A DNA stretch of 64,000 bases, from positions 1 through 64,000 of the forward strand of contig NZ_CP038635.1 in assembly GCF_004768545.1 (NCBI RefSeq). The letters run 5' to 3'. The DNA is from Cupriavidus oxalaticus (GTDB taxonomy: Bacteria > Pseudomonadota > Gammaproteobacteria > Burkholderiales > Burkholderiaceae). Positions within the stretch are counted from its first letter, which is position 1, and each line of letters begins with the position of its first letter. Below are positions 53,605 to 63,038 of this stretch, in pieces. Made by a program: the position numbers and the translations under genes. Under the pieces are notes generated by a model, which did not search any database, was not told where the DNA came from, and saw only the letters and a program-made list of their open reading frames with translations.

Positions 53605-53613
53605 GGTCAAGCG

Positions 53614-54042
53614 GTGACAAGCCTGGATATCGCCGAAGTGGCGCAGCAGGCGGGCGTGCCTGCGTCGACGCTGCGCTTCTATGAGGAAAAGGGCCTGATC
53701 GCCCCGATCGGCCGGCGTGGCATGCGGCGCGTGTACGACGCCGCGGTGCTCGAACGCCTGGCGCTGATCGCGCTCGGGCGGGCGGCGGGATTCTCGCTGG
53801 ACGACATCGCCCGGATGTTCTCGCGGCAGGGCGGGCCGCAGATCGACAGGAAGCTGCTCGCCGCCAAGGCCGATGAGCTGGACCGGACCATCCGGAAGCT
53901 GACGGCGATGCGGGACGGATTGCGGCACGCGGCTGCGTGCCCGGCGCCGAGCCATATGGAATGCCCGACGTTCCGGCGGATTCTTGGTGCGGCGGCATCG
54001 GGGGCGATTGGCGGGCGCCGCAAACGTACGGCCGCCGCTTAA
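53614..54042 (+). CDS. MerR-family regulator
   Basis: A 142-aa regulator starting with GTG. The winged HTH (LDIAEVAQQAGVPASTLRFY, then EEKGLIAPIGRRGMRRVYD) and the dimerisation helix (LDRTIRKLTAMRDGLRHAA) are typical. The C-terminal Cys residues (AACPAPSHMECPTF) could bind a metal or react with thiol-active compounds, as in SoxR- or CueR-like members. It overlaps its own operator region and faces away from the methyltransferase gene. Confidence 0.88.
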   Translation: MTSLDIAEVAQQAGVPASTLRFYEEKGLIAPIGRRGMRRVYDAAVLERLALIALGRAAGFSLDDIARMFSRQGGPQIDRKLLAAKADELDRTIRKLTAMRDGLRHAAACPAPSHMECPTFRRILGAAASGAIGGRRKRTAAA

Positions 54043-54088
54043 GCCGGCGCGAAGGCGGCCTGCGGCCAGCCTTCGCGTGGCCAGCCCC

Positions 54089-55888
54089 TTACCCCAGCCT
54101 GAACTGCCCCACCGCCCCCGCCAGGCTTCCCGCCTGCGTCTGCAATGCCGCGGCCGCCGCGGTCGACTGCTCCACCAGCGCCGCGTTCTGCTGGACCATC
54201 TCATCGAGCTGGCTGACCGCTTTATTCACTTCTTGAATGCCGCGTGTCTGTTCCATCGATGCGTGAGTAATCTCGTTAATAATTCCGGTCACCTTCGACA
54301 CGTTGCTGACGATCTCGTCCATGGTCTCGCCGGCGCGCCGGACCTGGCCCGAGCCGGAGGTGACACTGCCCACCGTGGACTCGATCAGCGTCTTGATCTC
54401 CCTGGCTGCCTGCGCACTGCGCTGGGCCAGCGCGCGCACTTCGCCCGCGACCACGGCAAAGCCCCGGCCCTGGTCGCCCGCACGCGCGGCTTCCACGGCG
54501 GCATTCAACGCCAGGATATTGGTCTGGAAGGCGATGCCTTCGATCACGCCGATGATGTCCGAGACCTTGACCGAGGCGTTCTCGATCTGGCCCATGGTGG
54601 CGATGACTTCGCCGATCACCACGCCGCCATCGGCGGCCACGCGCGAGGCGGTGCTGACCGACTCGTTGGCATGCTGCGCCGAGTTGGCCGACTGGCTGAC
54701 GGTGGCGGTGATTTCTTCCATCGACGCCGCGGTCTGCTCCAGGCTGGCGGCGGCGGATTCGGTGCGGCGCGACAGGTCGATATTGCCGGCGGCGATCTCG
54801 TCGGACGCGGCGCGCACGGATTCGCTGGCTTCGCGGATCTGGCGCATGGTGGTGCAGAGCTTGTCGGCAAAGGTGTTGAAGGCGCGCGCGATCTGCGCGA
54901 CTTCGTCGTTGCCGTGCGCCGGCAGGCGCTGGGTCAGGTCGCCGTCGCCGGAGCCGATGGCGTCCATGGCGTCGCGCACGGTGCCGAGGCCGCGCAGCGA
55001 CATGGTCGCCACGCCCCACACCACGATGGCCGCAACGCCGGCGATCAGCACCAGCGCGATCACCGAGGCGATCAGCACCGAGCGCATGCCGGCGGTGGCC
55101 TCGGCCTTGTCGAGCGCGACGATGACCATCCAGTCGGTGCCGGGGATGGCGCGCGCTCCGAGCAGCTTGGCGCTGCCGCCGACATCGACCTGCAGCGGCG
55201 TTGTCGCACCGGCCAGCGTGCCGAGCTTGTCCGCGGTCAGCGCGGGGATGAGGTCGGTGACGGGCTTGAGCGTGAGCTTGTCGTCGGTATGCGCGACGAT
55301 CTCGCCGGACTTGGCGACCAGCATGCCGAAGCTCGCCGGCGTCGGATGGATCGCCTTGACGTTGGCGACCACGGTGTCCATGGCGACGTCGCCCGAAACC
55401 ACGGCCTTGATGCCGCCGTCGCGGATCACCGGCACGGCGAAGGCCACCACCAGCTTGCCGGTGCCGGCATCGACATAAGGCGGCGTGACCACCGGCTTGC
55501 CGGCCGCGGCGGCCTGCTTGTACCATGGGCGGCCGGTGGGATCGTAGTCGGGCGGGATGCCTTCGGGCTTGGAGAACTTGGCGGTCTTGTCGGCATAGCC
55601 GACGTAGACGTTGGCAAAGCGGCCGGCATCGGCAATCTGCCTGAGCGCGGCATCGGGTTCGGGCTGCAGCACGGCGTCCTGCAGGGAATTGATCATCTGG
55701 CTGTGCGACGCCACCCATTCGACGATGGCGCTGGTGTGGCCGCTCTGCACGGCGGCCAGGCTGCTGTCGATGGCGTCTTCGTTGTAGCGGCTGGCGACGG
55801 ACTGGTTCAGCGCCGTATTGATGGCGAGCGCGGCCACGACAATGGCCACGCACAGGGCCATGATCCGGGCGCGGAGGGTATTAAACAT
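54089..55888 (-). CDS. Methyl-accepting chemotaxis protein (Cache sensor)
   Basis: A 599-aa chemoreceptor. Membrane helix 1 is at about 8-28 and helix 2 at about 265-290 ([20 protein letters not shown]). Between them lies a periplasmic double-Cache domain ([40 protein letters not shown]), a type that commonly binds amino or organic acids. A HAMP and a signalling domain follow, with the hairpin tip [20 protein letters not shown] and the late motif [20 protein letters not shown]. The C-terminus FRLG lacks a CheR-tethering pentapeptide. The ATG at 55888 has GGAACTCCCCC before it. Ligand unknown. Confidence 0.92.
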   Translation of the reverse strand: MFNTLRARIMALCVAIVVAALAINTALNQSVASRYNEDAIDSSLAAVQSGHTSAIVEWVASHSQMINSLQDAVLQPEPDAALRQIADAGRFANVYVGYADKTAKFSKPEGIPPDYDPTGRPWYKQAAAAGKPVVTPPYVDAGTGKLVVAFAVPVIRDGGIKAVVSGDVAMDTVVANVKAIHPTPASFGMLVAKSGEIVAHTDDKLTLKPVTDLIPALTADKLGTLAGATTPLQVDVGGSAKLLGARAIPGTDWMVIVALDKAEATAGMRSVLIASVIALVLIAGVAAIVVWGVATMSLRGLGTVRDAMDAIGSGDGDLTQRLPAHGNDEVAQIARAFNTFADKLCTTMRQIREASESVRAASDEIAAGNIDLSRRTESAAASLEQTAASMEEITATVSQSANSAQHANESVSTASRVAADGGVVIGEVIATMGQIENASVKVSDIIGVIEGIAFQTNILALNAAVEAARAGDQGRGFAVVAGEVRALAQRSAQAAREIKTLIESTVGSVTSGSGQVRRAGETMDEIVSNVSKVTGIINEITHASMEQTRGIQEVNKAVSQLDEMVQQNAALVEQSTAAAAALQTQAGSLAGAVGQFRLG

Positions 55889-56167
55889 CGGGGGAGTTCC
55901 TTCGTAGGGAATCGTTGGGGGCGTTTGTTCGTGGGATTTCCACCCCGCTGTATACGGTGCACCCGCTTGCCGACTTGAGGCAGGAAGGCGAGATGTTGGG
56001 GAATTCACCGAAGTTGATGACGCAACGTACCCACTTGCTGTGTGATCGGAGCGTCGTTCAGGATACTGAGGCGAGGCTTCCTTACAACGCATTACAAAGG
56101 CTTACACCGGGTATGCGTTTCGCAGCATATTCTCCGATCAACCTATGACAAAAATTGGAGAGACACC

Positions 56168-57370
56168 GTGCTGAACCTTTCACACTCATCCACGCCGCTG
56201 CGCATCCTGGCGCTGAGCGGCGCGCTCGCGCTGGCCGCTTGTGGCGGCGGCGGTGGCGATGATTCCGGTGGCCAGGGAACGCTGAAGGTCTCGATGACCG
56301 ATGCGCCCGCCTGCGGCTATGACAATGTCTTTGTAACCGTCAACAAGGTGCGCGTGCACAGCAGCGCCAATGCCGAGCCCGGCGCCGGCGGCTGGGTCGA
56401 TATCGACGTGGTGCCCGCGCGCAAGATCGACCTGCTGTCGCTGACCAACGGCGTGCTGACCACACTGGGCCAGACCGTGCTGCCGGCCGGCAACTATCAG
56501 CAGGTACGGCTGGTGCTCGACGCGAACCGCGGGGGCGGTTCGGGTGCGCTGGCCAACTCCGTGGTACCCACCGGCGGTACCGAGCAGGCGCTCGATACGC
56601 CCAGCGCGGTGCAGTCCGGCATCAAGATCAACCGCTCGTTCACGGTCGCGTCCGGCACGCTCACCGACCTGGTGCTGGACTTCGATGCCTGCAAGTCGGT
56701 GGTGACGCGCGGCAACGGCACCTATGGCCTGAAGCCGGTGGTGACGGCGATTCCGACGGTGGTCAGCGGCGCGGTCACCGGCGTGGTGGCCTCGGCCCCG
56801 GGCGCACGCGTCTATGCCGAGCGCAACGGCGTGGTGGTGAAGGCGACGGTGGCCGATGCCAACGGCAATTTCACGCTGTCGCCGATCGAGCAGAGCAGCA
56901 CCGCCGGCGCGGTCGACGTGGTGGTGGTGCCGGGCGAAGCCAATGGCCGTGGCACGGGCATCGTACGCAGCGTGCCGGTTGTGGCGGGCGGCAGCACGGC
57001 GATCTCGAATTCGGCATCGCCGATGTCGCTGCCGACTTCCGCGTACCGCCGCGTCTCGGGCACGGTGACGCCGGCTTCGGCCGAAGCGACGCTGCGCGCG
57101 CTGCAACTGGTCAACGGCGGCACCTTCGAGATCGCGGCGACCGCCGCGGAAACCAATACCGGTGCCTACAGCCTGTTCGTGACCGAGCGGGCGCTGCCGG
57201 TGGCCGCGCCGGTGATCGGCACCTACCAGGCCTCGCTGCCGATCCCGCTGCAGCCTGACGGCGCCGCGGGCGGCAAGTACAGCGTGCAGGCCACCAGCAA
57301 CAGCGGTGCGGTGGTGACGCAACAGGTCGATGTGAATACTGCCGATGTGATCCAGAACCTGTCGTTCTGA
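56168..57370 (+). CDS. DUF4382-domain lipoprotein
   Basis: A 400-aa lipoprotein starting with GTG (GGAGAG upstream). The signal peptide ends at LALAACGGGGGDDSG, a lipobox followed by a Gly spacer. The N-terminal domain is DUF4382: LKVSMTDAPACGYDNVFVTV, KIDLLSLTNGVLTTLGQTVL, LPAGNYQQVRLVLDANRG. A carboxypeptidase-regulatory-like beta domain follows (RVYAERNGVVVKATVADANG, then NFTLSPIEQSS). Surface or periplasmic, function unknown. An ATG frame at 56042 lies further upstream but is not supported. Confidence 0.82.
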   Translation: MLNLSHSSTPLRILALSGALALAACGGGGGDDSGGQGTLKVSMTDAPACGYDNVFVTVNKVRVHSSANAEPGAGGWVDIDVVPARKIDLLSLTNGVLTTLGQTVLPAGNYQQVRLVLDANRGGGSGALANSVVPTGGTEQALDTPSAVQSGIKINRSFTVASGTLTDLVLDFDACKSVVTRGNGTYGLKPVVTAIPTVVSGAVTGVVASAPGARVYAERNGVVVKATVADANGNFTLSPIEQSSTAGAVDVVVVPGEANGRGTGIVRSVPVVAGGSTAISNSASPMSLPTSAYRRVSGTVTPASAEATLRALQLVNGGTFEIAATAAETNTGAYSLFVTERALPVAAPVIGTYQASLPIPLQPDGAAGGKYSVQATSNSGAVVTQQVDVNTADVIQNLSF

Positions 57371-57520
57371 GCGGGCCCGGGTTAACGGGGGACCAGCCGG
57401 AAACGGGCGCAAGCCTGCTTCCGGCTTCTTCGTTTCTGGCGCCTGCCCGGTTCGGCATGGCGCCCCGCTGGCCGCGGTTTCCCGCTAGACTTGGACTCTC
57501 GCGTCCAGGGAGATCGCGCC

Positions 57521-58432
57521 ATGGCAGCACGCACCGCGGCCAAGTCCGCACCTGCGCCGGCAACTGAGCCGGCGTCTGCGCCGACAGCAGCGCGGCGCAA
57601 GCCCGGCGGCCTGTTCCGGGTCGGCATCGGCGGCTGGAATTTCGCACCCTGGCGCGACAACTTCTATCCGGCCAGGCTGCCGCAATCGCGCGAACTGGCC
57701 TACGCCAGCCGGCACCTCAGCGCGATCGAAATCAACAGCACTTATCACGGCACGCAAAAGCGTTCGTCGTTTATCAAATGGCGTGATGAAACGCCGGAAG
57801 ATTTCGTGTTTGCGGTAAAAGCGTCGCGCTTTGCCACCAACCGGCGCGTGCTGGCGGAATCGGCCGAATCGATCGAACGCTTTATCGACAGCGGCATTGC
57901 CGAGCTGGGCCCCAAGCTGGGTCCGCTGGTCTGGCAGTTCGCACCGACCAAGCAGTTCGACGGGGAGGACTTCGAAGGTTTCCTGCAACTGCTGCCGGCT
58001 TCCGTCGAAGGCGTGAAGCTGCGTCACGTGCTCGAAGTGCGGCATGACAGCTTCATGACGCCGGACTACCTGAAGCTCGCGCGCAAGTACAAGGCCGCCA
58101 CGGTGTTCACCGATTCGCCGAAATTCCCCTCGATGGCGGATTTGACCGGGGATTTTGTCTATGCGCGCCTGATGGAAAGCAGCGAGAAGCTGAAGACCGG
58201 CTATGGCCCCAGTGCGCTCGACGAATGGGCCGGACGCGCGCAGTCATGGGCGCAGGGCGCGCAGCCGGACGACCTGCCGGTGCTCGAAGACCGCAAGCCC
58301 GCGGCACCCAAGCGCGGCAAGCGCGAAGTCTTTGTCTTCTTCATCAACGGCGCCAAGGAACGCGCGCCGGCCGCCGCGCAGGCGTTGCTGGAGCGGCTGG
58401 GCTGGACGCCGCCCGCCGACGCGGATGCCTGA
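57521..58432 (+). CDS. DUF72-family protein (YecE-like)
   Basis: A 303-aa TIM-barrel protein of the DUF72 family. Characteristic text is VGIGGWNFAPWRDNFYPA, SAIEINSTYHGTQKRSSF, FVFAVKASRFATN and TGDFVYARLM. It has an Ala/Pro-rich N-terminal extension of about 35 residues. The biochemical role of DUF72 proteins is unsettled. The ATG at 57521 follows GGGAGATC; a longer frame to 57491 exists. dbpA begins 22 bases downstream with its own -10 element. Confidence 0.85.
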   Translation: MAARTAAKSAPAPATEPASAPTAARRKPGGLFRVGIGGWNFAPWRDNFYPARLPQSRELAYASRHLSAIEINSTYHGTQKRSSFIKWRDETPEDFVFAVKASRFATNRRVLAESAESIERFIDSGIAELGPKLGPLVWQFAPTKQFDGEDFEGFLQLLPASVEGVKLRHVLEVRHDSFMTPDYLKLARKYKAATVFTDSPKFPSMADLTGDFVYARLMESSEKLKTGYGPSALDEWAGRAQSWAQGAQPDDLPVLEDRKPAAPKRGKREVFVFFINGAKERAPAAAQALLERLGWTPPADADA

Positions 58433-58443
58433 CGCCGGCTCGC

Positions 58444-58449
58444 TATAAT
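58444..58449 (+). promoter_or_regulatory. Consensus -10 element directly before dbpA
   Basis: TATAAT ends five bases before the dbpA ATG at 58455. A start point at the usual distance would fall on or next to the ATG, giving a leaderless or near-leaderless mRNA. No Shine-Dalgarno is seen; the -35 is poor. Confidence 0.5.
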
Positions 58450-58454
58450 CCCGC

Positions 58455-59876
58455 ATGAACTCGACCCCTGTCCAAGCACCCCCGCAGCCGCAAGCCGGCC
58501 CCGCTTTTTCCACCCTCCCGCTGTCGCCCGCCATGCTCGCCACGCTGGCGCAGCTCGGCTACGACGAGATGACGCCGATCCAGGCGGCCAGCCTGCCGAT
58601 CACGCTGGCGGGCCAGGACCTGGTCGCGCAGGCCAAGACCGGCAGCGGCAAGACCGCGGCGTTCGCGCTGGCGCTGCTGAACCGGCTCGATCCGCGCCGC
58701 TTCGACGTGCAGGCCATGGTGCTGTGCCCCACGCGCGAGCTGGCCGACCAGGTCACCCAGGAAATCCGCCGCCTCGCGCGCGCCGAAGAGAACATCAAGG
58801 TGCTGGCGCTGTGCGGCGGCTCGCCGATGCGCCCGCAGGTGGATAGCCTTATTCACGGCGCGCATATCGTGGTGGGTACACCGGGCCGGATTCTTGATCA
58901 TATCGATCGCGGCAGCCTGGACCTGGCGGCGATCAACACGCTGGTGCTCGATGAAGCCGACCGCATGCTCGACATGGGCTTCTTCGACGATATCGCTTAC
59001 GTCGCCAGCCGTTGCCCGAAGGAGCGCCAGACGCTGCTGTTCTCGGCGACGTATCCCGAAGGCATCGACAAGCTTGCCCACAAGTTCCTGCGCAAGCCGC
59101 AGTCGCTGAAGCTGGAAGCGACGCACGACAACGCCACCATCCGCCAGCGCTTCTATGAAGTGGAAGAAGGCGAGCGCCTGGGCGCGGTCGGGCGGCTGCT
59201 CGACCATTTCCGCCCGGCCAGCACGCTGGCGTTCTGCAATACCAAGGCGCGCTGCCGCGAGCTGGTGGAGCTGCTGCGCGCGCAGGGCTACCAGGCGCTG
59301 GCCCTGCATGGCGACCTGGAGCAGCGCGATCGCGACCAGGTGCTGGTGCAGTTTGCCAACCGCAGCTGCTCGGTGCTGGTGGCCACCGACGTGGCCGCGC
59401 GCGGGCTGGATATCGCGCAGCTGGAAGCGGTGATCAACGTCGAGATCACGCCCGATCCCGAGGTGCACGTGCATCGCATCGGCCGCACCGGCCGCGCCGA
59501 CCAGGAGGGCTGGGCGTTCAGCCTGGTCAGCATGGACGAGATGGGACGCGTAGGTAATCTCGAACAGCACCACGGCGGCGAGTTCGAATGGCATTCGCTG
59601 GCCGAACTGACGCCCGCGAGCAGTGAGCGCCTGCTGCCGCCGATGGTGACGCTGCAGATGCTTGGCGGCCGCAAGGAGAAGATCCGCCCCGGCGATATCC
59701 TTGGCGCGCTGACCGGCGAGGCCGGCTTCACCAAGGAACAGATCGGCAAGATCAACGTGCTCGATATGTCGACCTATATCGCCGTGGAGCGCAGCATCGG
59801 CCGCGAGGCGGTGAAGCGGCTCAACGCCGGCAAGGTCAAAGGCAAGAAGGTGAAGGTGCGACTGATGACGGAATAA
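58455..59876 (+). CDS. dbpA: ATP-dependent RNA helicase DbpA
   Basis: A 473-aa DEAD-box helicase for large-subunit ribosome assembly. It has the Q motif (YDEMTPIQAASLP), Walker A AKTGSGKTAAFAL, PTRELADQV, TPGRILDHI, the DEAD box LVLDEADRMLDMGF, SAT, and HRIGRTGRAD. The C-terminal DbpA RNA-binding domain (MVTLQMLGGRKEKIRPGDIL, GFTKEQIGKINVLD), specific for the 23S hairpin 92 region, separates it from other DEAD proteins. The start is fixed by FSTLPLSPAMLATL, which needs the first ATG. Confidence 0.93.
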   Translation: MNSTPVQAPPQPQAGPAFSTLPLSPAMLATLAQLGYDEMTPIQAASLPITLAGQDLVAQAKTGSGKTAAFALALLNRLDPRRFDVQAMVLCPTRELADQVTQEIRRLARAEENIKVLALCGGSPMRPQVDSLIHGAHIVVGTPGRILDHIDRGSLDLAAINTLVLDEADRMLDMGFFDDIAYVASRCPKERQTLLFSATYPEGIDKLAHKFLRKPQSLKLEATHDNATIRQRFYEVEEGERLGAVGRLLDHFRPASTLAFCNTKARCRELVELLRAQGYQALALHGDLEQRDRDQVLVQFANRSCSVLVATDVAARGLDIAQLEAVINVEITPDPEVHVHRIGRTGRADQEGWAFSLVSMDEMGRVGNLEQHHGGEFEWHSLAELTPASSERLLPPMVTLQMLGGRKEKIRPGDILGALTGEAGFTKEQIGKINVLDMSTYIAVERSIGREAVKRLNAGKVKGKKVKVRLMTE

Positions 59877-60032
59877 GTGGAAGCCCGCAGTCGTGGGTGC
59901 GCCACAACATCGCTTACAAAGATTCGCGTAAGTCACCCTGTAAGCCGGCGCATTCCTTTGCTACTCTGGTTCCATTGGTCGCAAGGCAGGTAGCGCCAGC
60001 CGCATGATTTCTCGACGGAAGAGGAGTTGGTG

Positions 60033-60473
60033 ATGAAAACTGCACGCCAGGTTCTGGAATCCAAGCCGACTCAGGCCATCTACAGCATCCCGCCGACGGC
60101 GACGGTCTATGCCGCGCTGCAGCTGATGGCCGAGAAAGGGATCGGCGCCCTGCTGGTCATCGAGCACGGTGACATCAAGGGCATCCTGAGCGAGCGCGAC
60201 TATGCGCGCAAGGTGATCCTGATGCAGCGTACTTCGCGCGAGACGCTGGTACGCGACATCATGACCACCTCGGTGATCTACGTCAGTGCCGGCCAGAGCA
60301 CTGACGAATGCATGGCGCTGATGACCAAGCACCGGCTGCGCCACCTGCCGGTGATGGAAAACGATGAACTGGTCGGTATGCTGTCGATCGGTGACCTCGT
60401 GAAGGACATCATCTCCGAGCAGCAGTTCATCATCGAGCAGCTGGAGCATTACATCCATGGGGGTGGGCATTAG
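60033..60473 (+). CDS. CBS-domain pair protein
   Basis: A 146-aa stand-alone Bateman module. CBS1 is VYAALQLMAEKGIGALLVIE with ILSERDYARKV, and CBS2 is VRDIMTTSVIYVSAGQST with HRLRHLPVMENDELVGMLSI. Such proteins bind adenosyl ligands (AMP, ATP, SAM or NAD-type) and regulate unknown partners. GAGGAG precedes the ATG. It is an isolated gene between dbpA and the MFS pump. Confidence 0.9.
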   Translation: MKTARQVLESKPTQAIYSIPPTATVYAALQLMAEKGIGALLVIEHGDIKGILSERDYARKVILMQRTSRETLVRDIMTTSVIYVSAGQSTDECMALMTKHRLRHLPVMENDELVGMLSIGDLVKDIISEQQFIIEQLEHYIHGGGH

Positions 60474-60527
60474 GCAATGCGTTGGGCTGGTGGGGAATTG
60501 ATGCGCCGGCCCTGCCCCCTGGCCCTT

Positions 60528-60543
60528 CTCCCGCGGGCGGGAG
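60528..60543. terminator. Hairpin after the CBS gene
   Basis: CTCCCGC-GG-GCGGGAG, a 7-bp GC stem, stands 55 bases after the CBS stop. It is followed by AGGGGAGAAAA rather than a T-tract on the plus strand; on the minus strand the tail is also weak. Confidence 0.4.
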
Positions 60544-60597
60544 AGGGGAGAAAACCGTAGGGGTTTGACGACATGCCCCACGGCCTCCCTTAGCGCG

Positions 60598-60625
60598 ATA
60601 TGCGCCGACCGCATATAATTATGCG
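60598..60625 (+). promoter_or_regulatory. Overlapping dyads on the MFS promoter
   Basis: Three half-sites, ATATGCG (60598-60604), CGCATA(T) (60610-60616) and TATGCG (60620-60625), form two overlapping inverted repeats. The -10 hexamer TATAAT (60614-60619) lies inside them. This is the usual layout of a repressor operator (TetR or MarR type) for an efflux gene. Confidence 0.6.
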
Positions 60626-60746
60626 GTTACTGAATTACGGTCACTCCGCTGCGGCCTACCGGCCGTTCCTGGCGGACCTTCCGGCCGGCAATTCCCCCTT
60701 CCCTGTGGTTTCCCTCGCGGCACTGTGCCGCGTACCCGTGTCTGCA

Positions 60747-62300
60747 ATGTCGTCGTCCGCACCCGCCGCCCAAGCCATTCCAACGCCCGTCCACGACCAT
60801 CGCGCCATCATGCGCGTCATCGGCGGCATCGTGCTGTGCATCCTGCTGGCGGCGCTGGACCAGACCGTGGTGATTCCGGCGGTGCCGGCCATCGCCAACG
60901 ACCTCAACGGGTTCGGCCACCTGTCGTGGATCGTGACCGCGTACCTGATCGTGTCGACGGTGACCACGCCGCTGTACGGCAAGCTTTCCGACAGCTTCGG
61001 CAGGCGCCGCCTGCTGATGGTGGCGATCACGCTGTTCATCGGCGCCTCGGTGGCGTGCGCGCTGGCGCAGACGCTCGGGCAGCTGATCCTGTTCCGCGCG
61101 CTGCAGGGCGTGGGCGGCGGCGGGCTGATGTCGCTGGCGCAGGCGGCCATCGCCGACGTGGTGGCGCCGCGCCAGCGCGGGCGCTACCAGGGTTACCTGG
61201 CCACGGTGTGGGCGGTGGCGTCGATCGCGGGGCCGCTGGTGGGCGGCTGGGTGTCGGACTACATGTCGTGGCGCTGGCTGTTCTGGGTCAACGTGCCACT
61301 GGGCCTGCTGGCGATGGCGATGTGCCATCGCGGCCTGGCGATGCTGGCGCCGCGCGGCGGTCCGGCGCGCGTGGACTGGCTGGGCGCGCTGCTGCTGGCG
61401 GTGGCCATCGTCGCCTTCCTGCTGGCGATGAGCTGGGGTGGCGATGTCTATGACTGGCTCTCGCCTGAGCTGGCCGCCCTGCTGCTCGCCGCGGCAGTGG
61501 CGGTGGCGCTGCTGGCGTGGCAGGAGCGCCGCGCGGCCGACCCGATGCTGCCGCCGCGGCTGTTTGCCAACCGCGCCTATGTGATGGGGGTGGCGGCGTC
61601 GGCGCTGTCGGCGCTCAACATCTTCCTGTGCATCTTTGCGTTGCCGCTGCACTTCCAGCTGGTGCGCGGTGCCGATGCTTCGACTTCCGGCCTGCTGGTG
61701 ATGCCGTTCCTGCTGGCAACGGTGGCGGGCAACTTTATCGTGGCATGGGTGGCGCCGCGCGTAGGCCGCATGCGCGGCATCCTGACGGCGGGCTATGTCG
61801 CCGGTGCGCTCGGCCTGATCGTGCTGGCGCTGGTGACGCCGGCGGTGCCGCTGGCTGTCGTGCTGATGGCGATGACGCTGGCCGGCGTGGGCCTGGGCAT
61901 CACCATGGTGGCCACGCTGATGAGCGTGCAGAACGTGCTGGAGCGCCGCGATACCGGCGCCGGCACCGGCGCGCTGCTGGTGCTGCGCTCGCTCGGCAGC
62001 GCGCTGGGCGGGGCGCTGGCGGGCACGCTGCTGACGCTGGAATTCCGCCATGCGCTGGCGGCCTCGGGCGTGAAGCAGGCGCTCGACCTGGGCGCGCTGC
62101 GCCATGGCAGCGAAGCGCTGGCGCAGCTGTCGCCGGCGGTGCGGCACGTGCTGGCGGACGGTGTCGAGTCGGGCTTCCACCTGATCTTTGCCGCCGGCGC
62201 GGCCGCATCGGTGCTGGCGCTGCTGGTCGTGCGCAGCATGCCGGACCTTGAGCTGCGCAGCAGCGTCACCGAGCACGCGGCCACGCTGGCGATGGACTGA
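60747..62300 (+). CDS. MFS drug efflux transporter (DHA2/EmrB type)
   Basis: A 517-aa permease with 14 predicted helices, the EmrB/QacA branch. Motif A is LYGKLSDSFGRRRLL, the family start is LAALDQTVVIPAVPAIANDL, and motif C-like GVGGGGLMSLAQAAIADVVA follows. Proton-driven export of toxic compounds is expected. Start: the ATG at 60747 (MSSSAPAAQ) fits family N-termini but has no clear Shine-Dalgarno; the frame is open to 60600, where it crosses the promoter. No membrane-fusion partner (EmrA) is adjacent. Confidence 0.9.
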   Translation: MSSSAPAAQAIPTPVHDHRAIMRVIGGIVLCILLAALDQTVVIPAVPAIANDLNGFGHLSWIVTAYLIVSTVTTPLYGKLSDSFGRRRLLMVAITLFIGASVACALAQTLGQLILFRALQGVGGGGLMSLAQAAIADVVAPRQRGRYQGYLATVWAVASIAGPLVGGWVSDYMSWRWLFWVNVPLGLLAMAMCHRGLAMLAPRGGPARVDWLGALLLAVAIVAFLLAMSWGGDVYDWLSPELAALLLAAAVAVALLAWQERRAADPMLPPRLFANRAYVMGVAASALSALNIFLCIFALPLHFQLVRGADASTSGLLVMPFLLATVAGNFIVAWVAPRVGRMRGILTAGYVAGALGLIVLALVTPAVPLAVVLMAMTLAGVGLGITMVATLMSVQNVLERRDTGAGTGALLVLRSLGSALGGALAGTLLTLEFRHALAASGVKQALDLGALRHGSEALAQLSPAVRHVLADGVESGFHLIFAAGAAASVLALLVVRSMPDLELRSSVTEHAATLAMD

Positions 62301-62381
62301 AGCGGCGGCGGCAGCGGGCCCGCCATCGGCGTAGACTACGCGTACCCGATACAGCGAGCCGACCCCTGGAGCCCCGCCGCC

Positions 62382-63005
62382 ATGTTCCGTCGTTCCGTGA
62401 TTTCCCGCCCCCTCGCCCTCGCCTTCGCCGCCGTGGCGCTCGCCGCGTCGGCACTGGTGCCCTCGCCTGCTCGCGCCGCCGAGAAGTCCGCAGCGCCCGC
62501 TGTGGCGACGCAGGCGGGCGCTTGCCCCGCATCGCTCAACTTCACCTTCCCGCGCCTGCAGGACGAAGCGCCGCAGAACCTGTGCCAGTACGCCGGCAAG
62601 GTGGTGCTGGTGGTCAACACGGCAAGCTATTGCGGCTTCACGCCGCAATACGAAGGGCTTGAGGCGCTGCACGCCAAATACAACTCGCGCGGGCTGGTGG
62701 TGCTGGGATTCCCGTCCAACGATTTCTCGCAGGAGCCGGGCTCGGAGAAGCAGATCGCCGACTTCTGCTACAACACCTACGGCGTCAAGTTCCCGATGCT
62801 GGGCAAGTCGCACGTGCGCGGCAGCGACGCCAACCCGATGTACGCGCTGCTTGCCAGACAGACCGGCACCGCGCCCAAGTGGAACTTCTACAAGTACCTG
62901 ATCGGCCGCGACGGCAAGGTGGTGGCCAGCTACGACAGCCGCACCAGGCCCGACGACAAGGAACTGGTGGCGAAGATCGAATCGCTGCTCGGCGCGCAGC
63001 GCTGA
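62382..63005 (+). CDS. Exported glutathione peroxidase
   Basis: A 207-aa peroxidase with an N-terminal signal peptide (LALAFAAVALAASALVPSPARAA). The catalytic Cys84 is in NTASYCGFTPQYEGL; QEPGSEKQIADFC and PKWNFYKYLIGRDG supply the Gln and Trp-Asn of the active-site tetrad. It reduces hydroperoxides and, in many bacteria, uses thioredoxin rather than glutathione. The signal suggests periplasmic action. The gene starts 81 bases after the MFS stop. Confidence 0.92.
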   Translation: MFRRSVISRPLALAFAAVALAASALVPSPARAAEKSAAPAVATQAGACPASLNFTFPRLQDEAPQNLCQYAGKVVLVVNTASYCGFTPQYEGLEALHAKYNSRGLVVLGFPSNDFSQEPGSEKQIADFCYNTYGVKFPMLGKSHVRGSDANPMYALLARQTGTAPKWNFYKYLIGRDGKVVASYDSRTRPDDKELVAKIESLLGAQR

Positions 63006-63038
63006 GCGGCGCCCTCCCCGCACCACCTCCGCGCCAGC

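Noticed and set aside
53984..55978. Long plus-strand open frame opposite the chemoreceptor gene
   Set aside because: Gly/Asp/His-rich antisense text with no motifs; the minus-strand MCP is unambiguous.
58443..59936. Minus-strand open frame opposite dbpA
   Set aside because: Antisense shadow of a GC-rich gene with all DEAD-box motifs on the plus strand.
60627..63026. Long open frame on the minus strand (799 codons) opposite the MFS and glutathione peroxidase genes
   Set aside because: Extreme His/Arg/Gln composition typical of antisense reading in GC-rich DNA; the plus-strand genes have clear family motifs.
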